In this document: positions 1 through 8,343 of the stretch, in pieces
Layout of the letters: the number at the start of each line of letters is the position of its first letter
Position numbering within the stretch: position 1 is the stretch's first letter
NCBI RefSeq assembly: GCF_010682065.1
Contig: NZ_JAAGWG010000004.1
Span: 1-64,000 of the forward strand
Direction: 5' to 3'
DNA length: 64,000 bases
DNA from: Blastococcus saxobsidens
GTDB lineage: Bacteria > Actinomycetota > Actinomycetes > Mycobacteriales > Geodermatophilaceae
The notes under the pieces: model-generated
Database searches by the model: none
What the model was told of the DNA's origin: nothing
What the model saw: only the letters and a program-made list of their open reading frames with translations
Program-made: the position numbers and the translations under genes

Positions 1-227
1 GAGTTCTCAAGGAGCGGACGCGCAGAAACTCGACCCTTCCGGGCTTCGTCCCTGGCTGGATGTCCAACTCTACGCCGCTTCCAGAGCTTCCTCCGTGGAG
101 GGGCTCCTCGGTGGCCCTTGCGGGCTTCCGTGGGGCGCAGAGAGAACATTACACGACGTTTTGGGGGTCCTGCAGGGGGGCCCCCCCGACCCCCCGGAAG
201 CCACCCCCGGGTGCACGAATGCGCAGG
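1..227. other. Left-edge stretch without a convincing gene
   Basis: No frame here has a plausible start, family signature or codon pattern. The stretch 140-165 is less GC-rich than its surroundings and looks intergenic. A G6/C7 inverted run near 175-190 could form a strong hairpin just downstream of the minus-strand alkB stop and may act as its terminator. The open plus-strand frame through bases 2-100 could be the tail of a gene lying to the left, but nothing in it is recognisable. Confidence 0.3.
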
Positions 228-854
228 TCAGGCGACGCCTCGGGGCCGGAACTGGACGCTCACCCGGGGGCCCACGGGCTTCGTCGTCTTGGGGATGCAG
301 TGCTCCCACGTCCGCTGGCAGGAGCCACCCATCACGACGAGGTCCCCGTGACCGAGCGGGAAGCGGAGGGACTCGCCTCCACCCACCGGGCGCAGCAGCA
401 GCGGACGCGGCGAGCCGAAAGAGGCGATGGCGACCATCGTGTCGGTGGAGCGACCGCGGCCGATCCGATCGCCGTGCCAGGCCACACTGTCGCGCCCGTC
501 CCGGTACAGGCACATGCCGGCGGAGACGAACGGTTCACCGAGCTCAGGCGCGTAGTGCCGGTTCAGCGCCTCGCGGGCGTCGGTCAGGAGCTGGTGCGGG
601 AGGCGCTCGGCCCCTCCGTACCAGCGGAGCAGCCGCGGGACGGCCACCTCGCGCTCGTACATCTGGCGGCGGTCCTCCCGCCAGCCGATGTCCCCGAGCA
701 GCACCTCGAGCACCTCGTCCGACCCCGACACCCAGCCAGGCAGATGGTCCACCCAGGCGCCGCGGCCGAGGTCGTGCCGGACGAGGCCGGCGAGGGGGCC
801 GAGCGTGGCCTCGTCGGCGAGATCCCACATCGAAGGCTGGTGCGCCAGCGTCAT
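228..854 (-). CDS. alkB: Alpha-ketoglutarate-dependent dioxygenase, AlkB family
   Basis: Predicted Fe(II)/2-oxoglutarate dioxygenase of 208 aa that would remove alkyl lesions from nucleic acid bases by oxidative demethylation in the cytoplasm. The AlkB core is visible: the HxD iron ligands in WHGDR (H127, D129), the distal His in WEHCIPK (H185), and the two arginines of RVSVQFR (R197, R203) that hold 2-oxoglutarate. Length is normal for the compact bacterial form. It lies 70 bp downstream of recQ on the same strand, but a perfect inverted repeat sits between them and a TAGCGT box lies 6 bases before the ATG, so it probably has its own leaderless promoter. The repair neighbour supports the assignment. 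Substrate preference (DNA, tRNA or protein) cannot be read from sequence. Confidence 0.9.
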   Translation of the reverse strand: MTLAHQPSMWDLADEATLGPLAGLVRHDLGRGAWVDHLPGWVSGSDEVLEVLLGDIGWREDRRQMYEREVAVPRLLRWYGGAERLPHQLLTDAREALNRHYAPELGEPFVSAGMCLYRDGRDSVAWHGDRIGRGRSTDTMVAIASFGSPRPLLLRPVGGGESLRFPLGHGDLVVMGGSCQRTWEHCIPKTTKPVGPRVSVQFRPRGVA

Positions 855-872
855 GCCGGCACGCTACCCCCA

Positions 873-896
873 CTTTTCGCACATGTGTGCGAAAAG
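873..896. promoter_or_regulatory. Perfect inverted repeat upstream of alkB
   Basis: CTTTTCGCACA and TGTGCGAAAAG are 11-base perfect arms around a TG centre. The repeat covers the place where the -35 of the alkB promoter should be (TAGCGT box 6 bases before the ATG on the minus strand). The inner 16 bases match the actinobacterial SOS box (TCGAAC-N4-GTTCGA type) only partly, so a LexA role is a guess. It could also be the terminator of recQ. Confidence 0.5.
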
Positions 897-924
897 CTGT
901 GGACGAAGCCCACCGGGCCCGGGA

Positions 925-3159
925 TCAGGCAGTGAGCGCGAGCGCGAACGGCAGGACCGCCGGGGCGCCCGCGCGACGCAGCTCCCGGCCGGCGACCGTC
1001 ATCGTCCAGCGGGAGTCGGCCAGGTCGTCGACGAGCAGGACCGGCCCGGTCAGGCCGGCCAGCCGCTCGCGGAGCTCCGGCCCCACGACGATCCGGTCCC
1101 ACACCGCCGCCAGGCGGAAGGCGCTGTTGCCGCCCGGCTGCCCGGTCGGGCCGCCGTGGGCGAGGGAGAGCTCCCCCAGGTAGGGCAGCCGGCCCATCCG
1201 CGCCAGCCCCTGGGCCACGCCGGTCACCAGGTTCGGACGCCGACGCGAGGGGATCGCCACGACGGCCGCGGGGCGCTCCTTCCAGTCCCAGGCGCCGAGC
1301 ACCCGGCCGCAGGCCCGCAGCAGTTCCTCGTCGGGGGGCACGTCGGAGACCGAGCGCCGCACCGGGACCTCGAAGGCGGCGTCCGGGTCCTCCTCGATGC
1401 CCGGCGCCTCCAGGTCGAGCTCCACGACACCGCCGACGCCGTCGTCACCCAGGAGGGTGCGCAGCCGCTGACCCCAGCCGAGGTCGGTCAGCCGGGCCAC
1501 CGCCCGGCCGGTCTCCAGCTGCTCCGACGGCGCGATCTTGCCCTTGACGTCCACGCCGAGCCGGTCGGCGCCCGTGGGCCACATAGCCCGGGGGGCGAGC
1601 TCCACGCCGGGCCGGTCGAGCGCGGCCGACGCCTTCTCGGCCGCGGCCTCGGGGACGTCGGTGGCGTACCAGGGGCCGGCGCACACGTCGCAGCGGCCGC
1701 AGGGGGCGGCGGTCGGGTCGTCGAGGGCGGACTGGAGGAACGCCATCCGGCACTCGGCCTCGTCCACCGGCTTCGCGTAGGTGAGCATCGACCGCTGCTC
1801 GGCCTCCCGGGTGCGGGTGACCCGGGCGTAGCGGTCGGCGTCGTAGACCCAGGGCCGGCCGGTGGAGCGCCACCCGCCCTGCACCCGCTCGACCGCTCCG
1901 TCGACGGCGAGCACCTTGAGCAGCAGCTCCAGCCGGGAGCGGCGCACGTCGGCGACCGTCTCCAGCCGGGCGACCGACCACGCCTTGCCGTCGGCCATCG
2001 CCGTCAGCACGGCGGACGCGTGGTCCTCCCGCGGCATGGAGGAGGTGGCGAACCACTGCCAGATCGCGATGTCCTCGGGGCCGGGGAGCAGCAGGACGTC
2101 GGCGTGCTCGACGGCGCGGCCGGCACGGCCCACCTGCTGGTAGTAGCTGACCGGCGAGGACGGGGCGCCCAGGTGGACGACGAAGCCGAGGTCGGGCTTG
2201 TCGAAGCCCATGCCGAGCGCGGACGTGGCGACCAGTGCCTTCACCTCGTTGTTCCGCAGCGCCTCCTCGGCGGCCTTGCGGTCGGCGTCGTCGAGCCGGC
2301 CGGTGTAGGAGCGGACCTCGTGGCCGGCGTCGCGCAGCAGGTTGGCCGTCTCCTCCGCAGCGGCGACGGTGAGCGTGTAGACGATGCCGCTGCCCGGCAG
2401 GTCGCCGATGTGCGTGCTGAGCCAGGCCAGCCGCGCGCGGTCCGAGGGCAGCCGGAGCACGCCCAGGCGCAGCGAGTCGCGGGACAGCGGGCCGCGCACC
2501 GTCGTCACCTCGACGCCGCCGGCGCCGAGCTGCTCGGCGACGTCGTCGACCACGCGCTCGTTCGCCGTCGCCGTGGTGGCCAGGACGGGTGTCCCGGCCG
2601 GCAGCGTGCCCAGCAGGTCCCGGATCCGGCGGTAGTCGGGGCGGAAGTCGTGACCCCAGTCGGAGACGCAGTGCGCCTCGTCGACCACGACCAGCCCGCA
2701 CCGGGCGACCAGGCCGGGCAGCTGCTCCTCGCGGAACCGCGGGTTGGTCAGCCGCTCGGGCGAGACGAGCAGGACGTCGACGTCGTCACCAGCCAGGCGG
2801 GCGGCGATGTCGTCCCACTCGGTCATGTTGGCGCTGGAGATCTCCACCGCGCGAATGCCGGCGCGGGCGGCGGCGGCCACCTGGTCGCGCATCAGCGCGA
2901 GCAGCGGGCTCACCAGCAGGGTCGGGCCCTTGCCGCGGCGGCGCAGCAGCGCCGTGGAGACGAAGTACACGGCCGACTTGCCCCAGCCGGTGCGCTGCAC
3001 GACCAGCGCGCGGGCGGAACGCTCGACCAGCGCGGCGACGGCGGCGTCCTGCCCTTCGCGGAAGACGGCGTCGGGACGGCCGGTGAGCTCGCGCAGGATC
3101 GCAAGGGCTTCCTCGTGGACCGAGCCGGCGATCGAGGACGTCGGTGCAGCGGTGCTCAT
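925..3159 (-). CDS. RecQ-like ATP-dependent DNA helicase with C-terminal phosphoribosyltransferase-like domain
   Basis: Superfamily 2 helicase of 744 aa, expected to unwind DNA during recombination or repair. Motif I is TGWGKS (about residues 57-62), motif II is DEAH followed by C (about 160-164), motif III is ATTATAN, and motif VI lies in QQVGRAGRA. A zinc-binding cysteine set follows (CRMAF, then CGRCDVC), as in RecQ proteins. The last ~125 residues look like a type I phosphoribosyltransferase fold, with LVDDLADS as a PRPP-loop-like segment; this helicase-PRTase layout is known in actinobacteria, but the tail's role is not. I chose the ATG at 3159 because the residues before it are low-complexity and the family starts here. 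It diverges from the PHP gene and lies upstream of alkB. Confidence 0.85.
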   Translation of the reverse strand: MSTAAPTSSIAGSVHEEALAILRELTGRPDAVFREGQDAAVAALVERSARALVVQRTGWGKSAVYFVSTALLRRRGKGPTLLVSPLLALMRDQVAAAARAGIRAVEISSANMTEWDDIAARLAGDDVDVLLVSPERLTNPRFREEQLPGLVARCGLVVVDEAHCVSDWGHDFRPDYRRIRDLLGTLPAGTPVLATTATANERVVDDVAEQLGAGGVEVTTVRGPLSRDSLRLGVLRLPSDRARLAWLSTHIGDLPGSGIVYTLTVAAAEETANLLRDAGHEVRSYTGRLDDADRKAAEEALRNNEVKALVATSALGMGFDKPDLGFVVHLGAPSSPVSYYQQVGRAGRAVEHADVLLLPGPEDIAIWQWFATSSMPREDHASAVLTAMADGKAWSVARLETVADVRRSRLELLLKVLAVDGAVERVQGGWRSTGRPWVYDADRYARVTRTREAEQRSMLTYAKPVDEAECRMAFLQSALDDPTAAPCGRCDVCAGPWYATDVPEAAAEKASAALDRPGVELAPRAMWPTGADRLGVDVKGKIAPSEQLETGRAVARLTDLGWGQRLRTLLGDDGVGGVVELDLEAPGIEEDPDAAFEVPVRRSVSDVPPDEELLRACGRVLGAWDWKERPAAVVAIPSRRRPNLVTGVAQGLARMGRLPYLGELSLAHGGPTGQPGGNSAFRLAAVWDRIVVGPELRERLAGLTGPVLLVDDLADSRWTMTVAGRELRRAGAPAVLPFALALTA

Positions 3160-3239
3160 GCCGACGACACTAGGTGCGCCCGGCGACAGGACGGGTGGCC
3201 GAGCGCGACCCGGGGACGACGGTGGAGAATCCACAGGCG

Positions 3240-4073
3240 ATGGACCACCAGGGGCAGCTTCCGGCCGACAACCACGTGCACACCCACTGGTCGTGGGACA
3301 CCCCCGACTCCTCGACGATGCGCCGGGCCTGCGAACGCGCGATCGCCCAGGGCCTGCCGGCGATCGCCTTCACCGAGCACCTGGACTTCACGGTGTGGCA
3401 CGACGAGGACCGGGCGACCGAGGAGGGGCTGGTCGACCGCCACCCGGCCCACCAGCTGCCGATCGACGTCGAGGGGTACTTCGCCGAGCTCGCGGAGGTG
3501 CGCGACCGGTTCCCGGAGCTGCGCATCTGGTCGGGCATCGAGACCGGCGAGCCGCACCTGTTCGCCGCGAGCATCGCCCGCCACCTCGAGGACTCCCCGG
3601 TCGACCGCGTGCTCGGCTCGCTGCACTCGCTGTCGGACGAGGGCCGGCTGATCGGGGTGGGGCGGCTGCTGCACGTGGACGCCGACGCCACCATGCGCCG
3701 CTACCTCGGCGAGATGGTCGGGATGATCGAGAGCAGCGACGTCTTCCAGGTCCTGGCGCACGTGGACTTCCCCCGGCGGTACTGGCCCGGCGGCAGCTCG
3801 CGGTACGTGGAGAAGGACTACGAGGAGGAGTACCGGGCGGTGTTCCGCGCCCTGGCCGGCAGCGGCCGGGCGCTGGAGATCAACACCAGCAGCCCGCTGG
3901 CGTCGGCCGACCAGGTGCGCTGGTTCCACGAGGCGGGCGGCGAGGCGGTGAGCTTCGGCAGCGACGCGCACGCGCCCACGGCGGTCGGGCAGAAGTTCGA
4001 GCTCGCCGTCGCCGTCGCCGAGGCCGCGGGGTTCCGCCCCGGCCGGGACCGCTTCGACTTCTGGCGTCGCTGA
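3240..4073 (+). CDS. PHP domain phosphoesterase, histidinol-phosphatase-like
   Basis: Metal-dependent phosphoesterase of the PHP superfamily, 277 aa. The N-terminal HVHTH motif (H12, H14, H16), FTEHLDF, the mid-protein H in LAHVDFP and the C-terminal SDAHAP supply the expected metal ligands. Its closest known class is the HisK-type histidinol phosphatase, but no his genes are near, so the substrate is uncertain and it should be named generically. The ATG at 3240 is preferred; in-frame GTG codons at 3174 and about 3222 would add residues not typical of the family. It is divergent from recQ with an ~80 bp spacer and converges on benE. Confidence 0.75.
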   Translation: MDHQGQLPADNHVHTHWSWDTPDSSTMRRACERAIAQGLPAIAFTEHLDFTVWHDEDRATEEGLVDRHPAHQLPIDVEGYFAELAEVRDRFPELRIWSGIETGEPHLFAASIARHLEDSPVDRVLGSLHSLSDEGRLIGVGRLLHVDADATMRRYLGEMVGMIESSDVFQVLAHVDFPRRYWPGGSSRYVEKDYEEEYRAVFRALAGSGRALEINTSSPLASADQVRWFHEAGGEAVSFGSDAHAPTAVGQKFELAVAVAEAAGFRPGRDRFDFWRR

Positions 4074-4085
4074 CGGACCGTCCCG

Positions 4086-5261
4086 TCACACCGGCCCGGA
4101 CGCCTCGACCGGCCGGGGCCGGTACCAGGCCCAGAAGGCCAGGCCCACGGCCAGCGACCAGAACGCCGACCCGATTCCGCCCACGGTGATGCCGCTGATC
4201 GCGACCAGCAGGGTGGCGACGACGGGGATCCGGTCCTCGGGGCGGGCGAGCGCGCCGCTCAGGGACGACGCCAGCACCGGCCACAGGGCCAGTCCGGCCG
4301 CGGCGGCGACGAAGCCGGCCGGCGCGGTGGCGACGAGGGCGGCGACGGCGACCGAGACGAGCGCGAACCCGACGTAGGCGATCCCCGCCGTGCGGGCTGC
4401 CAGGTACCGGCGCCCCGGGTCGGCGTCGGCCTCGGGACCGGCCGCGAGCGCGGCGCTGATGGCGGCCAGGTTGATCGCGTGCCCGCCGAACGGGGCGCCG
4501 AGCACGGTGCCGGCGCCGGTCACCGCCATGGCCGGCCGCCACGGCGCCCGGTAGCCGAAGGACGCCAGCACCGCCATGCCCGGGACGTTCTGCGAGGCCA
4601 TCGTGACCAGGAACAGTGGCAGCGCCAGCCCGAGCACGGCGGGGGAGGTGAAGTCCGGCGTCGTCCAGTCCAGGCGGGGGACCAGGGCGGACGCGGCCAC
4701 CCCGCCCTCGCGGTGGGCCAGCCAGCCGATGATGGCGAGGGTGACCGCGAAGGCCGCCGGCACGGCCCAGCGCGGCGAGTACCGCAGCAGCGCGGCCCAG
4801 ACGAGGACCACCGGGACCACGAGCCAGGGCATCTCGAGCGCCGACCGGACCGGCTGCAGGCACAGCGGCACGAGGACGCCGGCCAGCATGGCCTGGGCCA
4901 GCACCGGCGGGATGGCGCCGATCGCCCGCCCGAGTCCGGGCCAGGCCGCGGTGAGCAGGATCAGGCCGCCGACGACCAGGAAGGCGGCGACGGCGACCGG
5001 CCAGGACGGCGCGAACGCCGTCGCCAGGAGGGCCGCACCCGGCGTCGACCAGGCCACGGTGATCGGCATCCGGGTCCGCTGGGCCAGCAGCACGGTGGCC
5101 ACGCCCATGGTCAGGGACAGGACGAGCAGGCCCGAGGCGGCCTGACCCGGCGTCGCCCCGACGGCCCGGCGCCCGGTGATGACGACGGCGAAGGAGCTGA
5201 GGAACCCGACGAGTGCGGTCACCAGCCCCGCGACGGTCGTCGACGACGGGGCTGCGGGCAC
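4086..5261 (-). CDS. benE: Benzoate/H+ symporter family transporter (BenE)
   Basis: Integral membrane protein of 391 aa with about 12 hydrophobic segments, matching the BenE family of aromatic-acid/proton symporters in length and pattern. The central conserved stretch MPITVAWSTPGAALL and the later FGGHAINLAAISAA are both typical of the family and form the pore-region half-helices. No benzoate catabolic genes (benABCD, catA) are in the window, so the substrate may not be benzoate. GTG start at 5261. It stands alone: PHP gene converges on one side and a GNAT gene diverges on the other. Confidence 0.85.
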   Translation of the reverse strand: MPAAPSSTTVAGLVTALVGFLSSFAVVITGRRAVGATPGQAASGLLVLSLTMGVATVLLAQRTRMPITVAWSTPGAALLATAFAPSWPVAVAAFLVVGGLILLTAAWPGLGRAIGAIPPVLAQAMLAGVLVPLCLQPVRSALEMPWLVVPVVLVWAALLRYSPRWAVPAAFAVTLAIIGWLAHREGGVAASALVPRLDWTTPDFTSPAVLGLALPLFLVTMASQNVPGMAVLASFGYRAPWRPAMAVTGAGTVLGAPFGGHAINLAAISAALAAGPEADADPGRRYLAARTAGIAYVGFALVSVAVAALVATAPAGFVAAAAGLALWPVLASSLSGALARPEDRIPVVATLLVAISGITVGGIGSAFWSLAVGLAFWAWYRPRPVEASGPV

Positions 5262-5303
5262 GCCGCGCGACGCTAGCGGAGCCTCCCTCTACCGTTCGTG
5301 ATC

Positions 5304-5837
5304 ATGGGTGCCCCCGATCCGGTCGTGCGCGACGCCACGACCGACGACGCCGCGGCCTGCGCGGCGATCTACGCGCCGTACGTCACCGGCACGGCGATCA
5401 CCTTCGAGCTCGAGCCGCCCTCCGAGGAGCAGATGGCCGAGCGGATCGCCGCCGCCCAGCGGGCGCACGCGTGGCTGGTGCTCGAGGACGACGGTGTGGT
5501 CGTCGGTTACGCCTACGCCGGTCCCTACAAGGAGCGCGCCGCCTACCGCTGGTCGTGCGAGGTGAGCGTCTACCTCGACGGCGGACGACGACGACGGGGC
5601 GGTGGACGGGCGCTGTACGAGGCGCTGTTCGCCACGCTGGCCGACCGCGGCTACCGCACGGCGGTCGCCGGCATGACGTTGCCGAACGGGCCGAGCACCG
5701 GGCTGCACACCGCGCTGGGGTTCGAGCCGATCGGCACCTACCGGCGGATCGGCTTCAAGCACGGGCAGTGGCGCGACGTGCTGTGGGCGCAGCGGGCGCT
5801 CGGCCCCTACGACGACGACCCGACGCCGCCGGCCTGA
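5304..5837 (+). CDS. GNAT family N-acetyltransferase, phosphinothricin acetyltransferase-like
   Basis: Acetyl-CoA-dependent N-acetyltransferase of 177 aa. It begins with VRDATTDDAAACAAIY, carries the PPSEEQM segment, the SVYLD strand and the R-x-x-G-G-G-R-A acetyl-CoA loop (about 95-105), and ends with GFEPIGTYRRIGFKHGQW-type sequence, the layout of the Pat/Bar/MnaT group that acetylates phosphinothricin, methionine sulfoximine or similar amino acids. A TACCGT box 8 bases before the ATG at 5304 suggests leaderless transcription; a GTG at 5298 is the alternative start. True substrate is unknown. Confidence 0.82.
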   Translation: MGAPDPVVRDATTDDAAACAAIYAPYVTGTAITFELEPPSEEQMAERIAAAQRAHAWLVLEDDGVVVGYAYAGPYKERAAYRWSCEVSVYLDGGRRRRGGGRALYEALFATLADRGYRTAVAGMTLPNGPSTGLHTALGFEPIGTYRRIGFKHGQWRDVLWAQRALGPYDDDPTPPA

Positions 5838-5843
5838 CGCGGA

Positions 5844-7541
5844 TCAGGCCACGCGGCGGCGGAAGCTCCCCGCTCGCGGCAGCGGCGAGGTGAGGTCCGG
5901 CTCGTAGGCATGGGCAGCCGTTGCGCGCGGAGCGGGCACCGGGGGCTTCCCGGGCCGGCGATCGGCCCCGCCCGGGACGACGAACCGGTAGGTCGCGTCC
6001 ACGTCCCTGACGGCGAAGGTGTCCTCGTCCTCGCCGACGTGGTGCAGGACCACCGTGTCGAACCGCTCCGCGACCCGGTGCAGGGACTCGGCGTCGGAGA
6101 CGTCGATGACGGTGCCACCGGCCGCGAAGGCGGCGACCGGCACGATGCGGTCGGCGTGCTTGAGCACGAAGTCGTCGGCGGCGTCGCGGCCGCCGACCCG
6201 GCTCAGCCATGCAGCGGCGCCGGCGGTGAGCAGCGCGAGGGCCAGGACGGCGACGGCGAGGCCGCGGGCCACGCCGATCGGGACGGAGATGCCGAGGACC
6301 GGGAAGGCCCGTGGGACGACCTCGTCGGTCGTCACCTCGGTCTCGGTGCGGGTGCTCAGCACGTCGAGCTCGCCGGCCAGGCGCAGGGCCGTCGGGTCGA
6401 GCGCGAAGGCCAGGCTCGCGGGTCCCGTGGCCTGGAACGGGATCCCCCGTACGGTTCCCGAGGTCGCCGTCGTGGGCGTGATCCGCAGGACCGCGCCGCC
6501 AGCGGCGCTGCCGACCTCCGCGTAGTGGTCCTCCAGCACCGCGGATGCGCGGGCGGTGTCGACGGCCACGGTCGCCGTCGCGGTGCCGTTCTGCAGCGCG
6601 ACGACCGGACCGCTGTTCAGGTAGGTGGCCCAGCCGTCCGGCGCCTCGACCGAGACGTCCAGGCGCACCACGCCCTGCACGGCGGCGAGGTCCGGCCCGG
6701 TGACGGTGCTCGCGTAGGAGACGGTCAGACCGGTGGCGAGCTTGGTCCAGACGGTGTCACCGGTCTCGATGACGCCGCCCGGGTAGGTGGTGCCGCGCGC
6801 GGCGGTGCCCCCGTAGGAGAACTGCCCCTCCTCGGTGACCGCGACGGTCTCGCTGCCCTCCTCCGTGGAGGGCAGCAGGAACAGCACCCCTGCACCGACG
6901 ACGGCGACCAGCGCCACGGACGCCGAGGCCATCGCCACCTGGCGGGCGCGCGCCCGGACGAGCACCGGCACGTCGCCGGCGCTCAGGCGCGGGACGGAGA
7001 GCGTCGGCGCGGGAAAGGAGGGGAGGGAGAGCGAGGGCATCGAGAAGGACGGCACCCGGCGCCGACGGGAACGCCGCGTGCGCTGCCTGCCCGACTTGGC
7101 CGCGCCCACCACCAGGGCCGTGGAGAGGCCGACGACCGCCAGGGTCCACGGCGAGGTGAGCGTGGCGAGCACGTGGCCGCCGTTGGGGATCCGGAAGAAG
7201 AGCCGGCCCAGGATCTCGTCACTGGTCGGCCGGTCCTGGTCCAGGAAGTCGTTGTTGTCGCCCTGCGTGACGAAGCCGCCGACGTCCGCCGAGACGATGC
7301 GGTGCATCACGACGGTGTCCAGGGACTCGCTCCGGTAGGCGACGACGTCGCCCACCGAGTACGTGGCCGCTTCGCTCAGGACGGCGATGTCCCCGGCGTG
7401 GAAGTCCGGCTCCATGCTGGTGCCGTACGTGGTGACGTACGTGGTGCCGCCTCCCAGCGACAGGGGCCAGAACAACCACACGGTCGCGAGCACCAGCGCG
7501 GCGACGGCGCTGGTGCTCGCGACTCGTGATGCGGCAGTCAT
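5844..7541 (-). CDS. SipW-like signal peptidase I fused to a DUF5305-like domain
   Basis: A 565-aa membrane protein with two modules. Residues 1-150 form a signal peptidase I of the SipW/archaeal type: an N-terminal membrane helix (about 12-30), the nucleophile Ser in YGTSMEPDF (S42), a His instead of Lys as general base in VMHRIV (H80), GDNN (94-97), and a second helix. Then comes an Arg-rich linker with Pro/Ser repeats (PSFSMPSLSLPSF), a membrane helix (~210-228), an extracytoplasmic beta-rich region, another helix (~428-448) and a ~115-residue cytosolic tail; this part matches the DUF5305 layout. It follows the small secreted protein at 7606-8016, its likely substrate, after a strong hairpin. 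The linker may let cleavage and a second envelope task be coupled; that is inference. Confidence 0.8.
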   Translation of the reverse strand: MTAASRVASTSAVAALVLATVWLFWPLSLGGGTTYVTTYGTSMEPDFHAGDIAVLSEAATYSVGDVVAYRSESLDTVVMHRIVSADVGGFVTQGDNNDFLDQDRPTSDEILGRLFFRIPNGGHVLATLTSPWTLAVVGLSTALVVGAAKSGRQRTRRSRRRRVPSFSMPSLSLPSFPAPTLSVPRLSAGDVPVLVRARARQVAMASASVALVAVVGAGVLFLLPSTEEGSETVAVTEEGQFSYGGTAARGTTYPGGVIETGDTVWTKLATGLTVSYASTVTGPDLAAVQGVVRLDVSVEAPDGWATYLNSGPVVALQNGTATATVAVDTARASAVLEDHYAEVGSAAGGAVLRITPTTATSGTVRGIPFQATGPASLAFALDPTALRLAGELDVLSTRTETEVTTDEVVPRAFPVLGISVPIGVARGLAVAVLALALLTAGAAAWLSRVGGRDAADDFVLKHADRIVPVAAFAAGGTVIDVSDAESLHRVAERFDTVVLHHVGEDEDTFAVRDVDATYRFVVPGGADRRPGKPPVPAPRATAAHAYEPDLTSPLPRAGSFRRRVA

Positions 7542-7561
7542 GGAGGCACCGATCGGGGTTC

Positions 7562-7592
7562 GGGCGAGGCGGCCAGGGGGGCCGCCTCGCCC
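7562..7592 (-). terminator. Intercistronic hairpin between substrate gene and signal peptidase
   Basis: GGGCGAGGCGGCC and GGCCGCCTCGCCC are perfect 13-base arms around an AGGGG loop. There is no U-run. On the minus strand it follows the 136-aa secreted protein gene and precedes the peptidase gene, so it would let much more of the first gene be transcribed than the second, a common pattern for structural protein plus processing enzyme. Confidence 0.65.
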
Positions 7593-7605
7593 AGGACGGA
7601 ACTGC

Positions 7606-8016
7606 TTAGTTCGAGGTGACCGTCAGGGAGGTCTTGTCGATCAGGGAGATGAGCGGCAGCTGCGCGGCCGTCATGGTGCACGTGACGATGTGCGCGGCGC
7701 CGTCCGGCGCGTAGGTGCAGGTGTTGGCGCCGTCGGTGATGGGAGTCGTGCCGGTGTAGAGGGTCATCCGCGCGGACATCGCAGGCGACGGGACGGCCTG
7801 GCCGACGGTGAAGGCCACGGTCTGCAGGCGGCCGCTGTCAGTGGCGCTCGGGGTGTAGGCGATGTTGCTGACCGAGACACCCGTCGCCGTCATCTCCCCG
7901 TAGCCGGCGACGTTGTTGTCGACGGTGGCGAAGTTGTTGCTGGCGGTGAAGGCGGAGGTCGTGAGGCCGGCAGCGGCAACCGCGACTCCGGCGAGCAGAA
8001 CGCGCGACTTGCGCAT
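7606..8016 (-). CDS. Small secreted protein with SipW-cognate-type signal peptide
   Basis: A 136-aa protein starting MRKSRVLLAGVAVAAAGLTTSAF: a basic tip, a hydrophobic core of ~18 residues and a TSAFTASN cleavage region like the signal peptides processed by SipW-type peptidases (TasA/camelysin class). The mature part is rich in Thr, Ala, Val and Ser with short alternating hydrophobic stretches, consistent with an all-beta surface subunit, and contains only two Cys (NTCTYA and VTCTM), which could form a disulfide. The neighbouring SipW-like peptidase is the expected processing enzyme. Whether it forms fibres is inference. Its promoter must lie in the AT-richer stretch around 8120-8200. Confidence 0.7.
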   Translation of the reverse strand: MRKSRVLLAGVAVAAAGLTTSAFTASNNFATVDNNVAGYGEMTATGVSVSNIAYTPSATDSGRLQTVAFTVGQAVPSPAMSARMTLYTGTTPITDGANTCTYAPDGAAHIVTCTMTAAQLPLISLIDKTSLTVTSN

Positions 8017-8343
8017 TGCCTGGGTCCTGTTCTCTCAGCGGTCCAGTCCGCCCGGATGCGGTTCACCCGGGTCATCGGCACTGGGCCTGTCGTTCGACAA
8101 CCAGGTCTTCGGCAACGCCCGGCACATTCTTAACTCTTGTCCCAAAAGAAACTGGAGTCTCCGAGTCGACAATTGAAAGAAGGTGACCGATAACCATTCT
8201 GCTAATGCGTGCAGGGACAGTCGGGGCGGTGTGCGGCGTGCCTTCCGGGATCGCCGGACCAGCGGCCTAGGTTGTTCCGGAACCCATCGCCCCGCGGACC
8301 ACCGAGGTGCGTGTCCCGAGGTGTCCGTAGGAGGAATCGCGTC
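8017..8343. promoter_or_regulatory. Divergent control region between secreted protein and MCP-like gene
   Basis: This 327-bp stretch has no convincing gene. Bases 8120-8205 are unusually AT-rich for the window (for example TTCTTAACTCTTG and CAATTGAAAG) and probably hold the minus-strand promoter of the secreted protein. The right part contains the plus-strand promoter candidate at 8247-8273 and a strong AGGAGG ribosome site at 8329-8334. Confidence 0.5.
8247..8273 (+). promoter_or_regulatory. Promoter candidate of the MCP-like gene
   Basis: GGGATC, 15 bases, TAGGTT. The same two boxes occur as GGGAAC-16-TAGGTT before the SpoIIE phosphatase at 9701, and both are preceded by TCC. The pair suggests one sigma factor reads both genes; which one is not clear from sequence. 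Confidence 0.4.

Noticed and set aside
688-3651. Very long open frames antisense to recQ, and similar ones opposite most genes (for example opposite rpsD, the SpoIIE genes and the thiamin genes)
   Set aside because: At this GC content stop codons are rare in all frames. These frames have arginine/proline/alanine-rich translations, no family match and no ribosome site, and each lies opposite a gene with clear motifs.
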